DNA of 64,000 nt. Origin: CAVOEB01 sp965249645. GTDB taxonomy: Bacteria; Pseudomonadota; Alphaproteobacteria; UBA828; JAPUJA01. The stretch's first letter is position 1. Each line of letters opens with the position of its first letter. Below the pieces are notes generated by a model. It made no database searches. It was not told where the DNA came from and saw nothing but the letters and a program-made list of their open reading frames with translations. The position numbers were made by a program, and so were the translations under genes. Where the stretch lies: NCBI GenBank assembly GCA_965249645.1, contig CBDFML010000008.1, positions 124,001-188,000 on the forward strand, given 5' to 3'. Of the stretch, positions 53,446 to 62,600 are shown piece after piece.

Positions 53446-55161
53446 ATGGGCAACGCAGCAACTCCAAGCGCTTCGATGCGCGGCGAACGCGACCGGTTCG
53501 TCGCCTTTGCGTTTGCGTCCGCCGACCTTCTCGTCGAGCTCGACTCTGAGCAACACATCTGTTTTGTGGCCGGCGCAGCCGATACGCTGATTGGCAAGAC
53601 GCCGGCTCAGCTCGCAAGTCTTCCCCTTGAAAATATCATCTCGCCCGAGGATCGACCTGACGTCCGTCAGCTGATCCGAGACATGGCGGACGGCACCCGT
53701 ACCGACCCCGCCTACATCCGGGTGCTCGGGCCGGGCGGCAAGGCGCCCCAGGTCATCATGACGGGGAACTGTATCCCCGACCTGGAGGACCACTTCTATC
53801 TCGCCATGACCGTCGTTGGTGGTGATTCCCAACGGCGCCAGGCGATGCCTCCGCCCAAGCGCGACAAGGCGACGGGATTGCTCGAGAAGGATCGCTTTAG
53901 CGAGGTCGCGCAGGCGCGCATGAAGCAGGGCCAGGATCTCGGCGAAAACTATCAGCTGACCTTTCTCGATCTAAGCGAGTTCGAAGGCCTGCGTAGCCAG
54001 GTCGATGAGCGGATTGCGACCGCGCTGATGAGCGACATCGGCGAGGTACTGCGCGAGAAGTCGGTGGGCGGCGATTCGACGGGTCGCATTGAGGCCGACA
54101 AGTACGGTGTCGTCCACCGCGACAGCATGGACACCCGCGCGCTCTCGCAAACGGTCGAAGAAATAATCCGGCACGCTGCCCCGGGCACCGCACCTGTCCA
54201 TGTCATGGCCGACACCGTCACCCTCGACGAGCCGAATCTCGGTGAGCAGGAATCCGCACGCGCGGTGCTCTACACCATCAACAAGTTCTGCGAAAAGCAG
54301 GAGGGAAAATTCTCGATCACCACCCTCTCGGACGGCTGCAAGGCAATGCTCGATGAGACCGTGCGTGAAGCGAGCAAGGTCAAGAACATCATCGCCGCGG
54401 GCGAATATTTCCTCGTTTACCAACCGATCGTGGGGTTGAACGACGGCACAATCCATCATTACGAGGCGCTGACTCGGATGATGGGTCAGGACAAGGGCGC
54501 CTCGCCCTACCACTTCATCACCATGGCCGAGGATCTTGGGCTGATTTCCGAGTTCGATCTTGCTGTGTGCCGACGGGCCATCGAGGTGCTCGAGGGCGGC
54601 ACGAACGTCAAGCAGGGGCCTTCGTTGGCCGTCAACCTGTCCGGTCGTTCGCTCGGGACCGAAGGGTTCATAGAAGAACTGTTCCGTCTGCTCCAGCGCC
54701 ACAACAAGATTGCCCCACGGCTTTTGTTCGAGGTGACGGAATCGGCGGAAATCACTGATCTTGCGGGCGTCAATCGAATGCTTCAGGCCGTACGCAAGCT
54801 GGGGCACGAGGTCTGCCTCGATGATTTTGGCGCCGACGCCGCTGCCTTCGAGTATCTGCGCTCGCTGAAGGTGGATTACGTCAAGATCGACGGCGGTTAC
54901 GTGCGAGGCGCGGAGTCGAGCGACTACGGCCGTTCGTTCCTGCGCTGCATCTCGGTCCTGTGCAGCGATCTCGGCGTGAAGACAGTCGGTGAGATGGTCG
55001 AGAACGACGCATCGGCGAGCCTGCTTCGCGAAGTCGGCGTGACTTACGGCCAAGGGTGGCATTTTGGCAAACCCAGCCGCGTGCTGTCGATGGTGCCTGA
55101 GGGTGCCGCGGTCACGGAACCCGCAAAGATGCAGCGCAAGTTGCGTCAAGCGATAACTTGA
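53446..55161 (+). CDS. c-di-GMP phosphodiesterase-type protein: PAS, degenerate GGDEF, EAL
   Basis: The 571-residue cytoplasmic protein has a PAS-like region (about 20-125), then a GGDEF-like region in which the signature is replaced by EADKY (216-220). The EAL domain starts near 320 with EALTR (Glu340), NLSGRSLG, LLFEVTESAEI, CLDDFGADAA, VDYVKIDG, GEMVEND and YGQGWHFGKP. All residues expected for c-di-GMP hydrolysis are present. It begins the EAL-GGDEF-DUF2336 group after a 161-base gap. Confidence 0.88.
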   Translation: MGNAATPSASMRGERDRFVAFAFASADLLVELDSEQHICFVAGAADTLIGKTPAQLASLPLENIISPEDRPDVRQLIRDMADGTRTDPAYIRVLGPGGKAPQVIMTGNCIPDLEDHFYLAMTVVGGDSQRRQAMPPPKRDKATGLLEKDRFSEVAQARMKQGQDLGENYQLTFLDLSEFEGLRSQVDERIATALMSDIGEVLREKSVGGDSTGRIEADKYGVVHRDSMDTRALSQTVEEIIRHAAPGTAPVHVMADTVTLDEPNLGEQESARAVLYTINKFCEKQEGKFSITTLSDGCKAMLDETVREASKVKNIIAAGEYFLVYQPIVGLNDGTIHHYEALTRMMGQDKGASPYHFITMAEDLGLISEFDLAVCRRAIEVLEGGTNVKQGPSLAVNLSGRSLGTEGFIEELFRLLQRHNKIAPRLLFEVTESAEITDLAGVNRMLQAVRKLGHEVCLDDFGADAAAFEYLRSLKVDYVKIDGGYVRGAESSDYGRSFLRCISVLCSDLGVKTVGEMVENDASASLLREVGVTYGQGWHFGKPSRVLSMVPEGAAVTEPAKMQRKLRQAIT

Positions 55162-55181
55162 GACGGTCGGGCCAGGATCTG

Positions 55182-56936
55182 ATGAAGAATACTGCGCCGC
55201 TCGATACCCTTTCCGATCCATTGCCGCCTGCAGAGGCCGCGGCGGACGAGGCGCTTACCTCTGCACTGGGCGATGCCTTGCTCGAGCGCTACCCGGGTGC
55301 GGTCGTCATCGTCGACTGGGAAGCCCGACCCGTCGCAATGAATCAAGCGGGCCGAGCGCTGGCCGAGTTGTTGCGCCAGCGCCGCTCCGTCGATCTCGTC
55401 TCGCTTGTCGGCAAGGCGATTAGCAGTTCGTCGTCCCAGGAAGGGCTGGTCGAACTCGACCGAGGCGAAGCGGCCAGCTCGGTCGCGTTTTCGATTGTGC
55501 CGCTCAGCGACCCAAGCGGATCCGAACGCCGTGCTGTCCTGATCGGCCGTGATATCAGCCTGCAGGAAAACTTGCGTCGGGCGCTCGTCGAATCGCGCAA
55601 GCGATACAAGGACCTCGCCGAATGCTCCGCTGATTTCGGCTGGGAGACCGATGCCGAGGGCAGCTTCAATTTTGTCTCGCCCCAGGGCGCGCTGGGTTAT
55701 CAGGCAGCGGAGCTAATCGGTCGCCGACCGAGCGATCTCTTGACGCCGGAGAGCGTCATTCCAGATCCGCTGCCTTTCGAAGCGCGTCAGCCGAGCAACG
55801 ATGTCGAGCTTTGGTTGTCACGGGCGGACGGCGAGGCAGCCTGCGTTCTCGTGTCTTCGGTTCCTCGCCTCGACGAAGCCGGGGAATGGCTCGGTGTGCG
55901 CGGCGTGTGCCGTGACGTCACCGAAGAACGCAAGAGCGAGCAATCGCTGGCAAAGGCACTCAACCGTGAACGGCTGCTGGCCGAGATCGTCCACGCGATA
56001 CGGAGCGAGGTCAGCGCCGACGAGTTGCTTGAGACTGCCGCGCGGGTCACGGCTGAGGGGGTCGGCGCGCAGTGGTGTTGGATCTATCGACAGCAAGACG
56101 AGGATGCCCTGCTTCGTGTGTCGAGCTACTCGAGCCGGCTGGAAGGCCCCGAAGTCGACGACGTCGATCGGTTGGCCGCGGATGTGTTGAAGCGCCAAGC
56201 CGGGTTCCACGCGCCGCTGGGCAACACCACGGCGCTCATCCTGCCGACCAGCTATCGTGACCAACGCAATGGCGTGATCGTTGTCGCGCGTGATGGGGTT
56301 GAAGCGCGGTGGATGGGTGAAGATCATTCTCTTCTGGCCGGTATCGCTGGTCAACTCGGCATCGCGATAGAACAAATTACCGCGCAGGAAGCGTTGCTCG
56401 AATTGTCGCGGACCGACGATCTAACCGGCTTGCTCAATCGCCGCGCCTTTATCGACGAAATCGCGGTGCGGGTTGAGAGGGCGGAACAAAGCGGCCGTTC
56501 GGCGGCCATGTTCTATCTGGATATGGACAACTTCAAGCTCGTCAACGATATCCACGGCCATAAACAGGGCGACAACGCATTGCATTTGCTCGCCAACGAA
56601 CTGCGTAAAAAGACCCGGGCCACCGATCCAATCGCCCGGTTGGGCGGTGACGAGTTCGCTGTCTGGTTCGATGGTGTCGATCTCGATACGGCACGGCGGA
56701 AAGCCGAACGCATGCTCGAAATCAACGATTCCCTGGCGGTGTTTTCCGGTGATAAGGAAAATCCGCTCAGCATATCGATCGGTGTGGCGGTGTTTGATCC
56801 GGAAAGTGCCGAATCGGTCGACGAACTCATCGGGCGTGCCGATCAGGCGATGTATCAGATCAAACATAACGGAAAACGCGGTTACATTGTTGCCGGGCCA
56901 GCCGAGTCGACCGGCAAATCGGAGGGCGAAGCATGA
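55182..56936 (+). CDS. Diguanylate cyclase: PAS, GAF-like, GGDEF
   Basis: The 584-residue protein has two PAS-like regions (about 20-130 and 140-260), a GAF-like region (about 265-410) and a C-terminal GGDEF domain with LSRTDDLTGLLNRRAFIDEI, FYLDMDNFKLVNDIHGHKQG and IARLGGDEFAVWFDGVD. The intact GGDEF signature predicts c-di-GMP synthesis. No membrane helix is seen. The ATG was chosen on an AGGA ribosome site; TTG at 55158 would overlap the previous stop. Confidence 0.9.
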   Translation: MKNTAPLDTLSDPLPPAEAAADEALTSALGDALLERYPGAVVIVDWEARPVAMNQAGRALAELLRQRRSVDLVSLVGKAISSSSSQEGLVELDRGEAASSVAFSIVPLSDPSGSERRAVLIGRDISLQENLRRALVESRKRYKDLAECSADFGWETDAEGSFNFVSPQGALGYQAAELIGRRPSDLLTPESVIPDPLPFEARQPSNDVELWLSRADGEAACVLVSSVPRLDEAGEWLGVRGVCRDVTEERKSEQSLAKALNRERLLAEIVHAIRSEVSADELLETAARVTAEGVGAQWCWIYRQQDEDALLRVSSYSSRLEGPEVDDVDRLAADVLKRQAGFHAPLGNTTALILPTSYRDQRNGVIVVARDGVEARWMGEDHSLLAGIAGQLGIAIEQITAQEALLELSRTDDLTGLLNRRAFIDEIAVRVERAEQSGRSAAMFYLDMDNFKLVNDIHGHKQGDNALHLLANELRKKTRATDPIARLGGDEFAVWFDGVDLDTARRKAERMLEINDSLAVFSGDKENPLSISIGVAVFDPESAESVDELIGRADQAMYQIKHNGKRGYIVAGPAESTGKSEGEA

Positions 56937-58210
56937 GCGGGCGGTCGAATACCGCTGTCCAGGCCGACAGAACGCGGGCGGCTGAGCTCAGCTACGACGA
57001 GCAAAAGGCGCTGGCGCGCGACGCCGATCCCGAGGTGCGGCGCGACCTAGCCGAGCAATCGAATATTCAACCCGAAATCCTCTACTACCTTGCCGAGGAT
57101 GACGCGCCCGAAGTGCGTCGCGCTATTGCCGAAAACGACTCGACACCGACCCATGCCGATTTGATGTTGGCGCGTGACCGCGACGAGCAGGCCCGCTGCC
57201 TTCTGGCGCGCAAGATCTCCCGTCTGGCGCCCGATCTTAATCCTGCCCAAAAGTCGCGGGTCGAACAGTTGACACTCGAGGTTCTCGATGTTTTGGCGCG
57301 CGATCAGTTGCCGCGAGTGCGCCAGATCGTCGCCGAGGAGATCAAGGATTGCGACAATGTGCCGGCGGATCTCGTCAAGCTTCTGGCGCAGGATGACGAA
57401 CTTGTCGTTTGCTCGCCTATCCTCGAATTCTCACCCTTGCTCACCGATGACGACTTGATCGAGATCATCGAGAGCAGCCCGGTGCAGGGTGCGTTGAGCT
57501 GTATCTCGCGGCGCGATAGTGTGGCGTCGGGCGTGTGTGATTGCATCGTCTCGGTGGACGACGAGGCGGCGGTTGCAGCGTTGTTGGCCAATTCCAGCGC
57601 GCAGATCCGGGAAGAGACCCTCGACGACATCATTGACCGTGCACCGAGCCGGACGTCTTGGCAGGAGCCGTTGGTCGAGCGGCCCAACCTGTCTCATCGG
57701 GCGGTCAAGCGGATTGCCCAGTTTGTGACCGCTTCGTTGCTCACGACATTGGAAAAGCACCACGAGCTTGATACCAAGACGTCTCAGCGCGTTGCCAAGG
57801 CCGTTAACAAGCGGCTTTCCCCTTCGGGCCTGAACGAAGACGGCCTGCCGAAAGTTCGGGCGGAACGGCTTTTCCACGAGGGACAGCTCAACGACGAGGC
57901 GTTGACCGAAGCGATCATGAAAAACGACCGCGAATTTGTTCTCTTTTCCTTGGCGCTGAAATCCGGCCTCTCCATCGACGTCGTCACAAAGGTCATGGAG
58001 TCGCGCCGTCCCAAGGCCGTGGTCGCGCTGGCCTGGAAAGCCGGCTTGGCCATGCGTACGGCGTTGCATCTGCAAATGCGCTCCGCCAAGATTCCCCACA
58101 CCGATATGCTGAATGCCCGCGACGGCACGGGCTATCCGATGTCGAACGGGGATCTGCAGGCGCAACTCAGCCTGTTCACGGATTTCGTCGGCGGTTTCGG
58201 CAAGCGTTGA
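56933..58210 (+). CDS. DUF2336 helical-repeat protein
   Basis: The 425-residue product starts MSGRSNTAVQADRTRAAELS and has HEAT-like repeats such as LARDADPEVRRDLAEQSNIQ and YYLAEDDAPEVRRAIAEND, then LPRVRQIVAEEIKDCDNVPA. DUF2336 proteins are largely alphaproteobacterial and uncharacterised. It is coupled to the GGDEF gene by an ATGA overlap and ends 8 bases before argB, which is convergent. Confidence 0.85.
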   Translation: MSGRSNTAVQADRTRAAELSYDEQKALARDADPEVRRDLAEQSNIQPEILYYLAEDDAPEVRRAIAENDSTPTHADLMLARDRDEQARCLLARKISRLAPDLNPAQKSRVEQLTLEVLDVLARDQLPRVRQIVAEEIKDCDNVPADLVKLLAQDDELVVCSPILEFSPLLTDDDLIEIIESSPVQGALSCISRRDSVASGVCDCIVSVDDEAAVAALLANSSAQIREETLDDIIDRAPSRTSWQEPLVERPNLSHRAVKRIAQFVTASLLTTLEKHHELDTKTSQRVAKAVNKRLSPSGLNEDGLPKVRAERLFHEGQLNDEALTEAIMKNDREFVLFSLALKSGLSIDVVTKVMESRRPKAVVALAWKAGLAMRTALHLQMRSAKIPHTDMLNARDGTGYPMSNGDLQAQLSLFTDFVGGFGKR

Positions 58211-58218
58211 GTGAGCGG

Positions 58219-59136
58219 TCAGGCCTGAACGATTTTCGTGCCTGCGCCATGCACCGTGAAGACTTCGAGCAGCAGGACGTGAGGGATGCGGCCGTCGAGG
58301 ATATGCGCGGCCTCCGTGGTTCCGCCAAGCACCTCGAGACAGGTCGTCAGCTTGGGAATCATCCCTCCGGTGATCGTGCCGTCGGCGAGAATTGCCTCAG
58401 CCTCCGGTACGGACATTTCGCTGACCAATTCGCCTTTCTTGTCCAGCACGCCCGCCACATCGGTCAGCATGATCAGCTTGCGCGCGCCAATGCCCGCAGC
58501 GATCGCACCCGCGGCCGTGTCGGCGTTGATGTTGTAGGTTTCGCCGTCGGCGCCGATGCCGATGGGTGCAATGACCGGAATGATCCGTGACGATTCGAAC
58601 ACGTTAAGCACGGCCGGATTGATCACGGTCGGTTCGCCGACGAAGCCCAGATCGAGCACCTTTTCAATGTTCGAGTCGGTCTCGCCGCCTTCCCGCGTGC
58701 CCTGATATTTACGCGCCTCGATCAGCCGGCCATCCTTGCCGGAGAGTCCGACGGCCAAGCCGCCCGCGTCGTTTATAGCGCTGACCACCTGCTTGTTGAT
58801 CGATCCTGCCAGGACCATTTCGACGATATCGACAGTTGCTTTGTCGGTCACCCGCAGGCCATCGACGAACGAGCTCTCGATCTTCAGTCGCTCGAGCATG
58901 GCGCCGATTTGCGGGCCGCCGCCATGCACGACTACCGGATTGATCCCGACCTGCTTAAGCAGGACGACGTCGCGCGCAAACTTGCGGCCGAGTTCTTCGT
59001 CGCCCATGGCGTGGCCGCCATACTTGATGACGAAGCTGCTGCCGGAAAATTCCCGGATATAAGGCACCGCTTCGGACAGCGTTTCGGCGGTCCGAATCAG
59101 ATGCTTGGTATCGCTGATGGTGGGTTTGGCGTTCAT
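58219..59136 (-). CDS. argB: Acetylglutamate kinase
   Basis: The 305-residue kinase phosphorylates N-acetylglutamate in arginine synthesis. FVIKYGGHAMGDEELGRKFA, NPVVVHGGGPQIGAMLERL, GDAGGLAVGLSGKDG-like NDAGGLAVGLSGKDGRLIEA and GGMIPKLTTCLEVLGGTTEA are present. An N-terminal segment (TAETLSEAVPYIREFSG) is of the arginine-inhibited hexameric type. It is the last gene of the engB block. Confidence 0.95.
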   Translation of the reverse strand: MNAKPTISDTKHLIRTAETLSEAVPYIREFSGSSFVIKYGGHAMGDEELGRKFARDVVLLKQVGINPVVVHGGGPQIGAMLERLKIESSFVDGLRVTDKATVDIVEMVLAGSINKQVVSAINDAGGLAVGLSGKDGRLIEARKYQGTREGGETDSNIEKVLDLGFVGEPTVINPAVLNVFESSRIIPVIAPIGIGADGETYNINADTAAGAIAAGIGARKLIMLTDVAGVLDKKGELVSEMSVPEAEAILADGTITGGMIPKLTTCLEVLGGTTEAAHILDGRIPHVLLLEVFTVHGAGTKIVQA

Positions 59137-59177
59137 GGCGCGCAGACTTTAGACCATTGCCGGGCCTCCGGAAAGTG

Positions 59178-59849
59178 TCACGGCGCAGGCACCGGGTCTC
59201 TACCTTTCGGCGTCGCGAGTGCCGAGAGTTCGGTGCGCAAGGTCTCGATTCCCAGGCCGGCGCGGGCGCTCGTGGGCACGATGACCGGATGCGCGGCGAC
59301 GTGGCTTTCGATCTCACCGGCGATTGCCTCGACGGTTGCATCGAGGCCGGCGTCTCGCAGTTTGTCGGATTTGGTCAAAATAAATTGATAGACCGCGGCG
59401 GCGTCATCGAGCATCGCCATCACGTCTCGATCGCTTGGCTTCAGGCCGTGCCGGGCGTCGACCAGCAGGCAGACCCGGCGCAAACTCGGCCGGCCGCGCA
59501 AGTACGCCTCGACCAGTCGGGTCCATGCGGCAATTCGCGATTTTGCCGCGCGGGCATAGCCGTAGCCCGGCAGATCCGCCATCATGAGCCGCTCGTCGAG
59601 CGTGAAAAAATTGATCTGCTGGGTGCGTCCCGGAGTTCGCGACGTGCGCGCGAGTTGCTTGTGTCCGGTGAGCGCGTTGATGAGGCTCGACTTTCCCACG
59701 TTTGAGCGCCCCGCGAAGGCGACTTCGGGCAGTGGGCTTGCAGGCAGGGCCGAAAGGCTCGCTACCCCGGCGACGAAGCGGCAAGGCGCCGCGAACAGCA
59801 GCCGCGCAGCCTCGCTGGCGTCGTCAGCCTCAGATTTTTTTGCCTCCAA
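59178..59849 (-). CDS. engB: Ribosome biogenesis GTPase EngB/YihA
   Basis: The 223-residue GTPase has FAGRSNVGKSSLINALTGHK (P loop), TPGRTQQINFFTLDERLMMA, LPGYGYARAAKSR and LTKSDKLRDA. It helps 50S assembly. The start is a TTG, with AAGG upstream and no better in-frame start; it overlaps the yidC 3' end by 20 bases. Confidence 0.94.
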   Translation of the reverse strand: MEAKKSEADDASEAARLLFAAPCRFVAGVASLSALPASPLPEVAFAGRSNVGKSSLINALTGHKQLARTSRTPGRTQQINFFTLDERLMMADLPGYGYARAAKSRIAAWTRLVEAYLRGRPSLRRVCLLVDARHGLKPSDRDVMAMLDDAAAVYQFILTKSDKLRDAGLDATVEAIAGEIESHVAAHPVIVPTSARAGLGIETLRTELSALATPKGRDPVPAP

Positions 59850-61548
59850 AGGACACCTTCACGCCCATGCGGTGCATGATGAACCACTGTTGGGTGATCG
59901 AGAGAATATTGTTCCAGGTCCAATAGATCACCAGTCCGGCCGGGAAGGGCGCCAGGATGAAGGTGAACACGATGGGCAGGAACATCATGATCTTCGCCTG
60001 GATCGGCTCGGGCGGCGTGGGGTTCAGCTTGAATTGCAGCCACATCGAGATACCCATCAGAAGCGGCCATGGACCGATTATAAGCCAGGCAGGAAGGGCG
60101 TAATCGAACAGGCCGAACAGGGTGAAGACCGAATAGGGATCGGGAGCCGAGAGATCGGTGATCCAGCCGAAGAACGGCGCGTGGCGCATCTCGGTCGAAA
60201 CGAACAGCACGTTATAGAGTGCGAAGAAGATGGGGATCTGCAGGAGCACCGGCAGGCAGCCTGCCATCGGATTGACCTTCTCCTTCTTGTAGAGCGCCAT
60301 CATTTCCTTGTTGATGCGCGGTTTGTCGTCCTTGTAGCGTTCGCGCATCTTGGTGATCTTGGGCTGCAACTGCTTCATCTTCGACATCGCCTTGTAGGAC
60401 TTGTTGGCGAGCGGAAACAGCAGCAAGCGGACGCAGATCGTCAACAGCAGGATGGCAACACCGAAATTGCCGATCCCCCGGTTGAAGAAATCGAGGGCGT
60501 AGAAGAGCGGCTTCGAGATGAACCAGAGTAGGAAAAATTTGACCGCGCTGTCGAAGCTGGGAATGCCGTAGATATCCTCATAGTCTTCGAGAAGATTGTA
60601 TTCCTTGGCGCCGGCAAACAGACGGTTGGTCACCTCGAGGCTGCCGCCGGGCGCAAGCTGAAGGGCATCTTCGATCATCACGACCTGGTATTTGTCCGCC
60701 TCGCCCCGGACGCTATGCGTAAAATGTGCCTTGAGGTGGTTGGCCTGGTCCGGCACCAGGGCGACGAGCCAGTATTTGTCGGTAATTCCGGCCCAGCCCC
60801 CGGTCGACTCGAACTCGATATTCCCGCTCTCGCGCATGTCGTCGTAGTCCTCTTCCTCGAGGATTCCGTTGAACACGCCCAGCGCACCTTCGTGGACCAG
60901 ATAGGTGGCGTAAGGAATGGTGCCCATCACACCGGTGCCGTAACGCGCGATCAATCCATAGGGCCACAGTTCGAGCGTTTCGCTGCCGTAGTTCTCGACC
61001 TCTCGTTCGACGGTGAACATGAAATTCTCGTCGATTGAGATGGTGCGCGTGAAGCGAAGCCCCTGGCCGTTGTCCCAGCGCAGGGTCACCGGGCTGTCTA
61101 TGGTGAGTGTGCCGCTGCTCGCCTGCCATACCGTGGCGGCGCCGGGCAACGCAACGTCGGCGCTTTCCGGGACCGTCCAGCCGAACTCGGAGAAATAGGA
61201 CTCCTCCGTTCCGCTGGGAATGAGCAGGGAAATTTGAGGGCTCTCGGGTTCGTTCTCCTTTTTGAAGTCGCGTAGCTCGACATCGTCGATACGCGCGCCG
61301 GTCAGGCTGATCGAGCCGAAAATCCGGGGCGCGTCGATCGCGACGCGCTCGCTCTTCCCCAGCGCCTCTTCGCGGCTCATGGGAACGAACTCGGGCTGGA
61401 CTGGCTGCGTGGCCGGGACGGCCTCACTTGCAGCTTCGATCGGTTCCGGCGGCGGCGGTTGGACTGGCGGGAAGAGGTACTGCCAGCCGATAAGGATCGC
61501 AATGCCCACGACCGCGAGAATGATCAGGTTGCGCGTCTGATCCGTCAT
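59830..61548 (-). CDS. yidC: Membrane protein insertase YidC
   Basis: The 572-residue insertase has an N-terminal helix (LIILAVVGIAILIGWQYLF), a large periplasmic domain (about 50-340), and the conserved C-terminal domain with GVAILLLTICVRLLLFPLAN, KPRINKEMMALYKKEKVNPM and PIVFTFILAPFPAGLVIYWT. The start was set at 61548 because AGAGG sits six bases before it; the ATG at 61554 touches that site. Confidence 0.96.
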   Translation of the reverse strand: MTDQTRNLIILAVVGIAILIGWQYLFPPVQPPPPEPIEAASEAVPATQPVQPEFVPMSREEALGKSERVAIDAPRIFGSISLTGARIDDVELRDFKKENEPESPQISLLIPSGTEESYFSEFGWTVPESADVALPGAATVWQASSGTLTIDSPVTLRWDNGQGLRFTRTISIDENFMFTVEREVENYGSETLELWPYGLIARYGTGVMGTIPYATYLVHEGALGVFNGILEEEDYDDMRESGNIEFESTGGWAGITDKYWLVALVPDQANHLKAHFTHSVRGEADKYQVVMIEDALQLAPGGSLEVTNRLFAGAKEYNLLEDYEDIYGIPSFDSAVKFFLLWFISKPLFYALDFFNRGIGNFGVAILLLTICVRLLLFPLANKSYKAMSKMKQLQPKITKMRERYKDDKPRINKEMMALYKKEKVNPMAGCLPVLLQIPIFFALYNVLFVSTEMRHAPFFGWITDLSAPDPYSVFTLFGLFDYALPAWLIIGPWPLLMGISMWLQFKLNPTPPEPIQAKIMMFLPIVFTFILAPFPAGLVIYWTWNNILSITQQWFIMHRMGVKVSFGGKKI

Positions 61549-61558
61549 GTTCATCCTC

Positions 61559-61819
61559 TTACGCGCGCCCGTGCCGATTGCGGACCGACTGCTCGCCAAG
61601 GCCTGGAACGGGATCATAGCCCGATCCGCCGAAGGGATGGCACCGCAGTATTCGCCTCAATGCCAGCCAACCGCCCACGACCGGACCGTGCCGGCCGACC
61701 GCCTCGAGGGCGTAGTCGGAACAAGTCGGCAGATAGCGACAGCTCGAGGGCAGCCAGGGCGAGATTCCCAGCTGGTAGCCTCGGATCAGCAGACGGAAGG
61801 GGAGAGAGGCCAGGGTCAT
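61559..61819 (-). CDS. yidD: Membrane protein insertion efficiency factor YidD
   Basis: The 86-residue YidD starts MTLASLPFRLLIRGYQLGIS. SCRYLPTCSDYALEAVGRHG and LRRILRCHPFGGSGYDPVP hold the conserved cysteines and the HPFG motif. It overlaps rnpA by four bases (ATGA). A longer in-frame reading runs antiparallel to nothing known and was rejected. Confidence 0.95.
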   Translation of the reverse strand: MTLASLPFRLLIRGYQLGISPWLPSSCRYLPTCSDYALEAVGRHGPVVGGWLALRRILRCHPFGGSGYDPVPGLGEQSVRNRHGRA

Positions 61820-62211
61820 GATGGGCTCGTCCGGCCGTCGCCGTCGAACGCTTCGGTGCGTCGCAGTGCGGTCTCTAGATCGTCTACCAGCGCGGAAAAG
61901 GGGCGCGAGAGCGTCTGTGCACGGCCGATCACCACGTAGTCGTACCCCCTCTTGGCGTGGGCCGGCATGATTCGGTCGGCCGCGGCCCGCAGGCGCCGCC
62001 GGATTCGATTGCGAATTACGGCGTTGCCTAGTTTTTTCGTCACCGTGAAGCCCACGCGGACACTTTGTTCCCCGGCCTTCCCGGTATCGTCCGGCTCCAT
62101 CGGTCGCCGGCTCGCCTGGAGCACGAGGCCCGGAGCTGCCCACTTTTGGCAGTGTCGGGCAACCCGCAGAAAATCCGACCGTTGCCGAAGCCGTGGAAGC
62201 GGCCCTGACAT
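61816..62211 (-). CDS. rnpA: Ribonuclease P protein component
   Basis: The 131-residue basic protein has LRQRSDFLRVARHCQKWAAP and GFTVTKKLGNAVIRNRIRRR, the RNR motif that contacts RNase P RNA. It trims tRNA 5' ends. It starts 5 bases after rpmH. Confidence 0.95.
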   Translation of the reverse strand: MSGPLPRLRQRSDFLRVARHCQKWAAPGLVLQASRRPMEPDDTGKAGEQSVRVGFTVTKKLGNAVIRNRIRRRLRAAADRIMPAHAKRGYDYVVIGRAQTLSRPFSALVDDLETALRRTEAFDGDGRTSPS

Positions 62212-62216
62212 GGTGT

Positions 62217-62351
62217 TCAGGCGGAAAGACGCTTGCGATTCTTGCCCCGGCGCCGGGCCAGCACCTTGCGTCCGCCCGCCGTCGCCATGCGCGAACGAAA
62301 GCCGTGGCGCCTCTTGCGCACGAGAACGCTCGGTTGAAATGTCCGTTTCAC
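62217..62351 (-). CDS. rpmH: 50S ribosomal protein L34
   Basis: The 44-residue protein begins with GTG as (M)KRTFQPSVLVRKRRHGFRSR and ends RRGKNRKRLSA, the complete L34 sequence. The longer open frame upstream is non-coding. It heads rpmH-rnpA-yidD-yidC-engB-argB. Confidence 0.96.
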   Translation of the reverse strand: MKRTFQPSVLVRKRRHGFRSRMATAGGRKVLARRRGKNRKRLSA

Positions 62352-62395
62352 AGCCTCGTCTCCATCAGGTTCGGATTGCGTGGCGAACGCCGCGC

Positions 62396-62425
62396 TGTAT
62401 AGCGGTTTCGGGGCGCCAAAGTCAA
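62396..62425 (-). promoter_or_regulatory. Predicted rpmH promoter
   Basis: Minus-strand TTGACT (62420-62425), 18-base spacer, then TATACA (62396-62401). The leader to the GTG would be about 38 bases. This is one of the better promoter matches in the window. Confidence 0.6.
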
Positions 62426-62600
62426 TGCCGCCCCGCTCGGTCGCTTCCCCTTGAGCCGCTTCCAGGTTCTGCGCAACAGTCTTCACAATACGGTGACCGA
62501 CGCCGCCGGCGCGCATGCTTTGTTATACCATGAGTCCCTGCCGTGATCGCTAGGCCAGTTGTGTCGGTCCGGCGTGCCGTTCACAAGGATGATAGCGACT

